Shown here: positions 34,501 through 46,500 of the stretch, one piece after another
Position numbering within the stretch: the stretch's first letter is position 1
Layout of the letters: every line of letters starts with the position of its first letter
Assembly (NCBI GenBank): GCA_918807975.1
Contig: OU964925.1
Span: forward strand, 9,338,798 to 9,402,797
From: Aplidium turbinatum
Lineage: Eukaryota > Chordata > Ascidiacea > Aplousobranchia > Polyclinidae
Length of the DNA stretch: 64,000 nucleotides
Direction: 5' to 3'
Program-made: the position numbers and the translations under genes
The notes under the pieces: generated by a model
Told to the model about the DNA's origin: nothing
The model's input: only the letters and a program-made list of their open reading frames with translations
Databases searched by the model: none

Positions 34501-37500
34501 GTTTATAACTGACGTCAACCACTTTTTGGCCATTCGTTTGTCTCTTTTCTGAGTGGTTTCTCTTAAGCTCCACGATAAACCGTGACGCGCAAAGCTACTA
34601 GATAAATTATTTTGGTCACCACTCAACACCTTTCCGAACGGCTAAACTTTCGATACCGTCGCCCACCTGGTCCGTCGCCCAAGTGGGTTTGCCCAGTTGA
34701 GCTAGCCCAGATGTCGTGTACCACCTCAATTGAAGTTGGATTGACCTGTGGTGCTGGATTGGATTGACCAGTGGTGCTGACCATTCATGTAAGCGACTCT
34801 TGATTCGACACCCAACTGCGCTGAATATTGAAAGCCACTAGTTCACGGCTACCCACGATTTGATGGAGTGCTGTAGGATAACCAACTCGGCCAACCTGTA
34901 ACCATTACTGCAGTGGACCTAGCGCAACAACAACCGTGCAATGCATGATACTCTGTAACCAAGCATAGAGCTACCTTTGGTTAGCACAACATGCGACTAA
35001 GTCTTTATAATAGAGTAACTGCGTTTAGTTGTAAAGATAGACCAGACCTTTGACCTCCTTAGGCTGGGAAGGTGAGGGGGAGGTTGAAGGAGATGCAACG
35101 ACCTGACCAGAGTTGGTTTGCGCAGGGGTGTTGAAAGGCTGGGTAGATGTGGTTCTCCCAGGTGTTTGATTGCCGGTGGCCTGATTCTGAAAAAGCATAA
35201 AGTCAAATAGAAATGTCTTGCAATCAGCCATTGCCTTCATAACCCCAGAAACCATGCGCTCAGTGATTTACACGTTCGCATTTTTGCAACATCTCAGTAA
35301 ATTTAGATAAAAAAGCAGAATCGATCATCGAGGGCTGGGTCCGCGTGCGGCATACGTGCAGTAGTAGTTTGATTGTAACATTGACAATTAAACATTTGAG
35401 TTCAAAAACTTGATTCAATTTTAGTTGCCACGTCAGATTTTTACTTCATATCTGGATTGAAGACTCATGATTACGCATAAAGAATATTTAAAATGGCGCC
35501 AAAATTTCTTGAAAGAAAGTGTATAATCATAAATTTAAAGTGAAATTTAGTTTTACAATTTTTCAAATGAGGCGCGCATCTGTCTTATGAACCGCGATTT
35601 TTCCCACAAAGTTTGCTGAAAAGATATTTTTGCATTATTATGAACCAGCACAACTTTACACATGCGACGCAAGCTTGGGTAAATTAATATCACGTTTGGG
35701 TCATTCACGTAACAGTTATTTACGTAACGTCTTTCAACAGCCAGCAAAGTCGAAACGTAAAGTATTAACTCATACATTGTTCTCTCACATATACCGTACC
35801 GGACTTGTTAGAAATGGCCGACGCCCGACATAACATACCACATCAAAGAAATTTTACGACAAAAAGCTTAATTTAATTTTAAGTACCGACGAAGTAGGAA
35901 CAGGATTTTGTTGTGGAACGCGATCTCTGTTCCTGTCACCATTCTGTTGCTTCGGAGGAACCATCCGGTCCTCATAAGTGGGATGCATGGTCACGAAGTA
36001 ACTGCAACTGAAACGGTATGAAAATAATTCGTTGAGCAACATTGCTCGTATTCTCAAAAAAAAAATTCAACATGCAGACAAAAGGACCTTTCCGTAAGTT
36101 GACATATCTGTTGTTTGTTCGTAGAAACACAAACACTTTCAGAAACTCTAGCAAGTAGCAATCAATCAAAATTGGAAAAACAGAGAAATCGCATGCAAAG
36201 TCATTTGTGTAAGTGCGAAAGATTTCAGAAAACGTTCAAAAATAGAAACCAAGCCGAAACTAAATTTTAACATTTATAGCTTCAGACTGATAGACAACGT
36301 TTTGTTATTATAGCGGCTCCCCACAACACTGGTAAATTGATGTCACTACTCACAATAGCTCTACATTTAAACGAAAACGCGGGGCATAAAAGAGTTGGAA
36401 TCACGTTTTAATGTATCGCTTCAAAATTGTCTACTTACTTGATATGTACAATTTTACACACAGGCTTAAACGAAGCTACATATACAGTTACGTAGTAGCA
36501 GGCTAGAAAAACAGTAGCGTACTCGCTGCTGGGTATGGAATCTTTATTTTCTGTATCATTAAATTCTGTGATGCTATTTTCGAGACTGCCTTCTGGGGAC
36601 GGAAGCTCCCGCTGATGGTTAGATTGTTGGCGGTGCACGGCTTGAGGACCGGCAATCCCAGTGAGAGATTCCTGAAGACCAATGTCTGAAGTACTTGCCT
36701 GGAATCTAGTTTGACAACAAAAGATTGTGAGTGATACAAACAACATGAGAAAAAAAGTAAGCTCAATCAATAAATATACGATTCTGTAAATGACGACACG
36801 GCTAAATCACGTGCCAATAGTTTAACCCTCGAGATGTGCGCTGAGCAACGCTCTTTAAACACGGCTTTCTTCAACAGTACCAGGAAAGTGGATGGGATAG
36901 CTCAAAGGCAACAACACCTCGATGAGTGGATACTCTATACTGTCAACCTGGATGACCAGACCAGACGTGACTTGCACAATAAGTCATCCACATTACAAAC
37001 ATGTTAAACTTTCAAGTTCAAGCTTCTAATAAAAGCCTTTCACAAACCAAAGACAAATATTCTCACGATCATTGTATGGGGTGCTCCAAAAGTAGGATTG
37101 TAGTTACCTAGTAGCATCAAAGCGTAAAACAAAGTTAGATTGATGCTTTTAGAGCTACTTTGAGTCTACATGACTAAGCAACCAGGCTGAATTGCAATAA
37201 AAAATTGTACTGCCTGTCATTGTATTTAACATAATACGGCTTTTTAAACTTGCTTCAGTGAAATGTCCATGGTGTCAAAGTGAGTTTGGTAAAGGGCAGA
37301 TCAGAGCTAGTAAAAATATAATAGGTAAATAAAAATTAAAAAGAGTAAATGACATGGGTGCGTGACGCAGTGTTTCTATATAACACCCAACGCATTCAGG
37401 TGGGCAGTTATATCAACCAAGAAAGCTGAATTGCATAGCCAATTTTCGTCTTCCATTTCGGATATTAGGCGCCCTTTCGGTTGCAAAAAATATGTTACTT

Positions 37501-40500
37501 CTTTCCGCAGTTCGTGAAATCGTCGCAACATGCAGCCCTTGCTTAACCGACGCACCTCGTAAAAGTACAGTAGATCTTTACGTGTCGTGTTGAGATCATT
37601 CAGAAACTTTTGAAACTGGCGATGGTTGCGGCCTCGTGGGCTCGGATCAAATTTACTGCCTTAAAAACCCAGCTCAAAACCTGTTTGAATTTCAAGGATT
37701 TTGCGTACAGGTTTTGCTAGTGAATGATACAATGAAAAACTGCAATATTGTCATCGATTTTTCTCTCCCTCAAGGCAGACTTCATGAAACCTACGAATCC
37801 AATGCCAGTTCCGGACATGGAGAGAGCACCATCAGTTGCGATTCCGCATAAGCTGGACAAGTCTAGTCCAAACTTGTCAAAAGCATCAATTACTTTGCAG
37901 TAAGGATATCAGCACCAGCTGTCATGTCCTTTATTGATTGTAGCGACAAAAGCTCTTCCGTTTCGTTTAACTCTTTGTCCACTCCTTTTACAAATATGAC
38001 CAACTGTGCTGTATCTTTCTGGTCTGTACACTTATTGATCGCAAAACTTTATGAAAAACAGTTCTTTACCTTAGCCCTGAGAGTGTCACTAATATCTCAC
38101 AAGCAAGATAATCGATACGCCTTGCTATCGTCCATCGTGACAGACTTATTTTCTCGAACTCACTTTTCATTTTAGGGCACATTTCTTCTGCGACATCGCT
38201 AAGACACTGCTTCACAAAATTACTGTCAGAATAGGGTTTCATAGTTTAAGCTACTCTCTGTGCATTGTACAATTAAGCAGCTGCATCAGACTGCTTTTTC
38301 ACTATCGCTATGCATTTTTTAAAACATTGAACACTGGCTTTTTAATTCTTCCTGCAATTACTTCACTTTCAGCTTCTTTATGTCCTTCCAGCTTGCCATA
38401 AACACTTTCAGAATGCTTTGTTTCATAGTGTCGCTTAACGTTGTACTCTTTAGTATTGGTCACAGCGGTAAACCATAATCTCTTCGTGGGAAAATTGTAA
38501 CATAAGATTCCCGAATCCGTTCGTCTGTATGTATCGACCGAGAAAGAAACACTTCTTGAAACGTCTATTCTTAAAGTGTATTCCTGTAAAATTAGCCCGA
38601 GGCTATCGAAATCGAAATGCAACGCCTTGCACCTCTAAAAACTGTCACTACGATACAGATTACTTGGATAAAAGACGGAGAATTTGTCCAGCTAGCAAGC
38701 ACCAAATAAACCAGTTAAATGTGCGACCGACTTCCAACAAACAACTTCGAGAATGAATCAGAAAAATTTGTGATAACTCAAAGGCACAATGTTTAAACCG
38801 GTTTCAACAGGTTTGACACGAGTCTTACGGACGATGGTGCAATTTTGGCTCATGTTTTAGGAATTTCCATGACGTAATATTCAGTAGACCCGAACGGTTT
38901 CTACATGACGTTTGACCAGGCGAACAACCGTCTGGAACATAGCGGCCCCTAGTTATGACAGTCTGACATGGCATAACTAAAAAAGAATTGACGACAATTG
39001 TGAGCCAATGAATAAAAACACATGATACACAAATTGTTTGAATCACTCACGTTTAAGTTAATACGCAAATACAAAGGGCATGCAAAGAATGAACAACAAT
39101 AAGAACACGACGATACATGAAATTGGTACCATAGGTATTAGGTACACGCAAAAATGATGCTATATACAATGATTGCGATAATAACCGACTGTTCTGGGCT
39201 CAGACAAGTGTCAGCCACCGCAGACAAAACCAGGCTCAAACCCTAACACTTAGGTGTTCTTTACGGGGGCGAGGCACGAAATATCCCTCAACACATAGTC
39301 TACTTTCACTTTCCCCGTACTCTCATCATAGCTGCAGACGGCAACTTTAGCTCTACGAACCACAGGCTTCCCTTTCCTAATTTGTGGAACTACCTCATGC
39401 ACCCTCCCAAGTTGATACTTCCCACGTTTACCAATGTCCTGGAGAGAACCTACCACTACAAGTTGACCAGGCTCCAAATTCTCGGCCATTTTTAGCCATT
39501 TTTTCCGGCCCTGAAGACCTGGCAAGTAAAAATCGATCCATTTACTCCAAAACTGATGAGAAAGTGACAAATTGAACCGATAATCCCTTCTTAATTGGTC
39601 ACGATCATGTGGTTGCCCAACAGCACAGTATGGGTCTAAGTATGGGGTCAAAAGTGAGGCAGGGGTGATGACAGTAAAATCCCTAGGGTCGTCACTCAAA
39701 GGTACCAAAGGGCGTTCGTTCACGATCCGACCGGCCCTGCCTGTGTACGTAAGCAGTTCAATAAAATTGGGCTTACGACTTGAAGAGTCCAAAATGTGAA
39801 AAAATGCAATTTTAAATTGTTTAACCATTGCCTCCCAGGCGCCACCTTGCGCCGGAGCATACGGAGGTATAAATTCCCAGTTTATCACTCTCTGTCTCAG
39901 GGCGTTGTAAAATTCAGCTGATTCTATCAACTCGGGTAACTTTATTTGAAAGAAGCATTTAGTCACATCAGCCATGAGACCAAATCTACCAAGCCGAAAT
40001 CTAGCCAAGACATCTACCAGAGGGTTTAACAAGTCAGGACCCGAAAACATTACATCATTAACACAAGTTCCTCGAAATTCAGACTTGCCATCGTAAACAA
40101 TGCGCTTTTTTAATTGTGACGTAACAAAGTACGGTAAATACCATTCAAATCCCTTGACATTTCCTGCTTCACCAGTACGCTCAATATAGCCATTTGATTT
40201 AAGATCTTTCATGGTGTCAGTAAGGAAATCACGAAGTTCAGGTTGTTTTAAAGCCTTCTTCCTTAAAGCAGCAACTCTATCTGACGCCAACACAAAATTG
40301 TTAGGTAGATCAATATCTTCCTTCAACGGAACAGGTATCTCAAATCGACCATCTTTCAACTCAATATTCGGTTCAACAAGTTCTCTAGCCAACTTATCAT
40401 TGCGAGACAATTCACAGGTTTCATTTTGCAACGTCAAATCCTGCATGACTTTATTCAGGTCTGCTATTTCCATATCACGAGACTCAATTTTACGCTGAAA

Positions 40501-43500
40501 GCCAGAGATGACATCCGACTCTGAAGACGTCTGCACTCTGCACACTTTAGCAACGCTTTCATCTAAGGGTGACTTACCACCACAAGCCAACCAACCGAGA
40601 GGAGTGAGCAAAGCATGTGGTTCACTACGATTTTCACCAACACGTTCTTCTTTTGCCCACATCAAATAAGCGTTGTCGTTGCCAATCAGTACATCTACAG
40701 TACTACAATCATTCAAATGAAACATATTCACGTCATGAAAATGACGGAAACCGTTTAAATCTTGTTTATGCGGTAAAGTTTTAACATCATCAGCCCAAGC
40801 TGGGTTAACCACCGAAGTTATATCACAAAACAGTTCATCTGTCTCTAACGACTGGATGTTGAGTTTGACAAGGTCAGCACAAGTAGCTTTTTGACCAGCC
40901 AGGGTATCCATTTTAAACGACGCTTTATCGTACGGTTTAAGATCAAGTTCACACACCAAGTCACTCGAAACAAACGTCAACTGCGAACCAGGATCATGCT
41001 GACAATACACCAACTTCGATTTGCCAGTCATTGGATTCAAAACACGAGCAGCAGTAACGTGGTTAAAGGCTGCTTTAACATTTCCAATCTTAACATTACG
41101 CACAGGAACTCTGGCACGAGCATCATCTTTCCCAACAGAATCCAGAGAATCATGTGACGTCACATAAAAATCATGCAGAAGAAAATAGTGTTTCCTATCG
41201 TTGTTAGGCCCACACTTACGACAGTTATTTGCATGAACGCAATCCCTAACCATATGCTGGCGCAAACAATTCAAGCATTTGCCAGCTTTCACAATGACAT
41301 CTCTCCGATCTTTAGGTGTCAAGCGCAAAAATTCTTTACAATTAGACAAAAAATGATATTCAACTTGACCACGTGACGAACAACAAATGCATGCCGGTAG
41401 GTTTTTACGTCTGGCTTCACCACCGCGCGGTGCGCCAACAACAGTCGAGTACTGCGAACTCCCTGACATCACATCATCATGGGGTTTTACGGACGTCTGC
41501 CTAACCGGACATGAAGGCAATTTTCCTTTGCCAAACTTTTTTAATTGCTGCGACTCACCAGAATCGCCCATTAGCATAATGCTAAAATCAGTCGACTTAC
41601 GCGTTTCCTCCCGTACTACAAATTCAAACAAACTCTGAAAAGTAGGCTCATCAGTGCCACCATACTGATCACCTAAAAAGTCAAGATAACGCTGCTTAGC
41701 GTCAAACGGGAGTCGCTTAGCCAAATCCAAAACAAAACGTCCTTCCAATTTGTCACGCTGACCATAAGCTTGCGCGTAAAGCAAACACTGCGATAATTCA
41801 TCTTTAAACTCTTTCAGATCACTGGAAGAGGTCGAAGTCAATTTGCTACCATAGCGATACTTTCTAATTTCCGGTTCTGCAAAAAGACCTCCACGAACCC
41901 CAAAACGCTGGGACAAGCGAGCTAACGACATTTCTATCCTGTCTTCCTCTGACAAGCCAGGGGTGTCAGAAACCAAATTAGCAATCGTTTGCGCAGCTGT
42001 TCTAACACAAGCTGCTTGTAACAAAGTCAAACGAGTCCCCTTAAAGGGCGAAGCTGCCATTAAGGCCGTAACACGATTTTTAAAGAAGATAAATGGCATA
42101 TTATTACCATCGTAACCAATCAAGGCCGCCTTATCGAAAAACGTCCTACTATTTTGGTATTCAAAAAAGCAATCCTGCTGTTGAGAACTCGATTTAGCGG
42201 GAGAAGACAAGCTATATCCCTTAAGGGGCTGAGTGGGCTCAGTCACGTGCACAGCCCGATCACGATCCTCACACACGTTAAAATCAGGAGACGCGATACG
42301 CCTCTCACAACCACCCAAATTACGTGTAGCTGGGCGATCAAAACCTAGCGGCGCAGAAAACTGTGAAGGGGGCAAAGCATTACTACTAATGGCGGCCCCG
42401 TGACCTGTACGCTCTGGGGGAGGAGTTCGGTTGTAATTCGCAGACCTTGGCTCTACAGCATTCGGAAGACCCTTAGCCGCGGCCCCGAGACCTCCTGAAA
42501 CAGCTGGAAAACGTGTGGATTGCCCTGGTCCACTCACAGGTTGAACGGGCGTTTGGAAAAGGTTATGTAAATTAAACTGCGATTGATGTTCATTTCTGGA
42601 ATGCCTAGAAGAGCCCTTCTTAGAGCTACGCCGAGAGCCCACCTCTGATCGATATTCAGCTAAAACTACCTCTTTACGTTGTTCAGCCCTCAACTGAGCG
42701 TCTTTGAGTGCGAACTCAGCAGCTCTAGCTTCGGCTCTCGCGGCGGCCTCAGCTGCTCTCGCTTCGGCCTCAGCTCTCGCGGCAGCCTCAGCTCGAATGG
42801 CCTCAGCTCTCGCGGCAGCCTCAGCAGCTCTCGCTTCGGCCTCAGCTCTCGCGGCAGCCTCAGCAGCTCTCGCTTCGGCCTCAGCTTGTATCTGGAGCTC
42901 CTCTCGTCTTAGCTGCAGGTTAATTTGTGCCACTATCCGAGACGAAGTCCTAGACATCTTAGTGCTTACATTTGAGGCGCTATCCTCAGGATGTATGTCA
43001 GCATCCAACATATCTGAGAACTCACTTTCTTTTTGTTCAAAGTTATTTTTTAACGAGTTAAATTCGGGGTCTACCCTATCACGAAGTTCTGCCAAGATTG
43101 CAGAGTTAAAGATTTTAGTCAAAAGAGCATGGAAATGCCGTAATTCCTCTTCTAAAGTAGATAACTTAGATCTAAAAATTAACAGTTCCTGCTTATCACT
43201 CAAAGAACCTAGGGCTACAGAAAGTTTCCCAATTTGAGTCAAAATATCCCGTCTAAGATGCCGGGCCTCTCAAACTGACTTAGCCTCATCGTTAATGGGT
43301 CCCTCCCCAGAATGGCCTGCCCGACCGCAAAGAACATCATCAGGCTTAAACTCAGTCGAGTCTACGGCGGTCGAGTCCTTGTCGCCACCGAGTGTAGACA
43401 TATTAAATGTTGGGGCTAAATTTAACAATTAAAAAAAATTAAGTTACACAAACACACAAAATTATTAGGCTACAGTAGTTATAAAAAACTTAACTGCAAA

Positions 43501-46500
43501 GACAGTAAAAATACAAAAAAGAATTTAAATGCACGATACCGTAGCTGTACGAGTATGAAGTCCTAAAGTCCACAAACTTGCTTGGATTCTTCCACTTGAA
43601 TCTACAAGCACAGATGGATTGTCTTTTAATCTTCTTTCTTGCCAATGAATGTCAAAGTTATTTTTCTTCTGTACCAAACTGAGAAGAATTGTCTTTACTT
43701 TTCTTTGCTTCTGTAAGAGTGTAGACTACCAACCGACAAATCTTCTTTTATTATTTCTTGTACTTCTAATTAGTTCTTCTGCACTAGCTGACAACAAACA
43801 CGTCGTTTATTTTTATGCCTTCAAGTGCTTCTTGGCCTACCAGCTAACAAAATCGTTTTTTATTTTTCTTGCTTTAATTTCTTCTTGACCTACCAACTGA
43901 CAAGAACTCGTCTTTTATTTTTATTTTTTGCTTTAATTTCTTCTTGACCTACCAACTGACAAAAATCGTCTTTTATTTTTTATGGTCACAGCGGTAAACC
44001 ATAATCTCTTCGTGGGAAAATTGTAACATAAGATTCCCGAATCCGTTCGTCTGTATGTATCGACCGAGAAAGAAACACTTCTTGAAACGTCTATTCTTAA
44101 AGTGTATTCCTGTAAAATTAGCCCGAGGCTATCGAAATCGAAATGCAACGCCTTGCACCTCTAAAAACTGTCACTACGATACAGGTTACTTGGATAAAAG
44201 ACGGAGAATTTGTCCAGCTACAAGCACCAAATAAACCAGTTAAATGTGCGACCGACTTCCAACAAACAACTTCGAGAATGAATCAGAAAAATTTGTGATA
44301 ACTCAAAGGCACAATGTTTAAACCGGTTTCAACAGGTTTGACACGAGTCTTACGGACGATGGTGCAATTTTGGCTCATGTTTTAGGAATTTCCATGACGT
44401 AATATTCAGTAGACCCGAACGGTTTCTACATGACGTTTGACCAGGCGAACAACCGTCTGGAACAAGTATATAACACTAACAGTTTCATTGCAAATAAGAC
44501 ATAATGGCCTTTTATTTGTATCTTCAACAAAGAAGTACCATACTCAAGGTCCATCTTGTCTGCAACATTCGCTTCTCTTCTTCAATCTACCTTCTTATTT
44601 TTTTTGTCTTCTGCAAATTTGCTACAGAATTTGCCATTATTACAGAGTGATAAGTAAACTGAAAACCAGTTTACAGTAAATCAGTAATAGACAACAAGCC
44701 CCTACCGCCTACAGTAGGGTGTTTCAAAAAAATTTATTTTGGATTTTGAGTATGCATAGTGCATACCCTCTCATTTCGTGAGGTTTGGTGAGAAAATAAG
44801 CTTCTCAAACTTTTAGGTTGATTTGATATCATTAACAGACCTCTCAAAGGACATTACAGTAATATTGCATGGAATAACCCTATGCTTATGCATTGGCGTT
44901 AGCCCCACATGCCCATTATTGCATACAAATATGACCATAACCAAAACGAAATTGGCTTATAACAGACCCATTTGCCTAGTTGTTAATTTCCTTGAATGGT
45001 TTATCATAACTCAATATACTGAATGCGAGCTTTGTAAATTACTTGAACTTATAGAGCGTTTCATTCAACATCTTGAAAGAATAGGAAAAATGAAGCAAAC
45101 GAATGAGAACATAAGAACAAATCCGAACATGAAATCTAGAATTTTGATGGTAGCATGGCAAGAATATCCTTCTTTCCCGGCCTTGTTGCTAATAATTGAC
45201 GATGGTACTCAATAATCTGGTACATCAATTGTCGTTGTTCTTCGTCGTTGGTGAGCGCAAGATTGAAATCTGTGGCTAACTTGACAGCTTGTTCGGCACA
45301 ATCATTGACTACTCCGGAGTGCACGTACAAGCCCCTTGCCCTGTTTAATTATAGTCATCTCGACTTTCCCACGTTTCTGGATCAGCTGATGAACTCCTGT
45401 GGCAGGTGGAGTGCTTCAAATAAACGCAATGAATGCAGCGTAGCGAAGTCGGCAAGCTTCATCACACTAAACAATGCCACGTCATCAGGACACACTCGAC
45501 GAACATCCTTGAATGTTGCTGGTTTTGATAGTGCTGCTACCAGCTCACGTTTCTGATCGGTGGACAGGGCATCATCAAATAGAGCAAGACAGATGAGGTC
45601 TTCAATCAAATACCACAGATGGCTACGCATCTTGTGCATGGCTTGTTTTGTTACCTGACGATCCACGCATTCAAATTGCTCGAGCAGCTGCAACAGCAAT
45701 AGGTCATTGCTCGGGGCTAATGTGGTCACCGGTGCAGTTACCCACATCCTCACATAAATCGTCACAATAAATAGTGCAATGCGTCGGAGTACCTGCAGTT
45801 CATGTTTAGTCAGCTTATACTGGTGACGAAAAGCAAAGATTTTGAGGCAGTATATTCATTTTGCCATCCAGCGAGCACGATGGGAGGCTATGCACCAGGT
45901 GGCCTGAACTTTGCTTGATCTGCAATGGGATGACCAAGAAGAAGAGCCAGGATGATGAACTCGCGATAATCCTCCCTCGGTTGATGTTCACACAGCTGTG
46001 TAGATAGCAAGTCGATAACTTTACACTCGTGCTCAGATAACCAGGCATGTTCACATTGTTCAGTGTCAGACAGTTTCCAGGCGTGTCATCATCAAGAGGA
46101 GTTAAAAGGGATTGGTCAATACATGGCCACGAATCTTTCAATTTCCGAAACAAGGCAAATTCTTGTCCGGAGCTCACAAAGAACGTATCAAATACTGCAG
46201 CAATACTACCTCCAGAATATGATGTCGACAGGCAAGGAAGAGTAGTCGGCGATCGAATGCCTGTTGCACTACAGTGATTGCTTCTGTATGAATGCCTGTG
46301 TTGCTTGCAGTGGTATCAAAGCATACGCCAGATCTCCGTGTTAAAAATCATTATCGAGTGTACTTTGCCATCCAAAACATTGAATAAGGGACACAAATTG
46401 GCCCCAAATTCAGCTAACTTAGGTGGCTCATCACACTTCATGGGATAAAAACAGAACAACAGTTGTGAAGTATGAACCTGTCATATTCCACTCCGTTTAG

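Larger units (their letters stand above)
38457..44464 (-). mobile_element. BEL/Pao LTR retrotransposon, broken copy, 6,008 bp
   Basis: Two 482-bp direct repeats bound it, and AGTAT is repeated just outside (38452-38456 and 44465-44469), the 5-bp duplication usual for this class. Element orientation is minus. One long frame (43242-39250, 1330 codons) holds recognisable parts in family order: a gag-like region with an Ala/Glu/Arg repeat coiled coil, a Cys/His knuckle region (CLNCLRQHMVRDCVHANNCR), an aspartic-protease-like DUF1758 region, reverse-transcriptase sequence, and the integrase end with a DUF5641-type tail. It is shorter than whole BEL/Pao elements and looks defective, with about one large break. 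The LTRs show only about two differences, so the insertion is recent. It sits inside a hAT transposase gene within an Act1-like intron. Confidence 0.92.

Noticed and set aside
34740-34800. Short direct repeat of GGATTGACC-GTGGTGCTG as a tandem element
   Set aside because: Only two copies of about 20 bp; no wider structure.
42679-43237. Long open frames on + opposite the BEL/Pao gag region, rich in Ser/Ala/Arg/Gly
   Set aside because: They are mirror frames of the Ala/Glu/Arg repeat coding region on the minus strand; low-complexity repeats give open frames on both strands.
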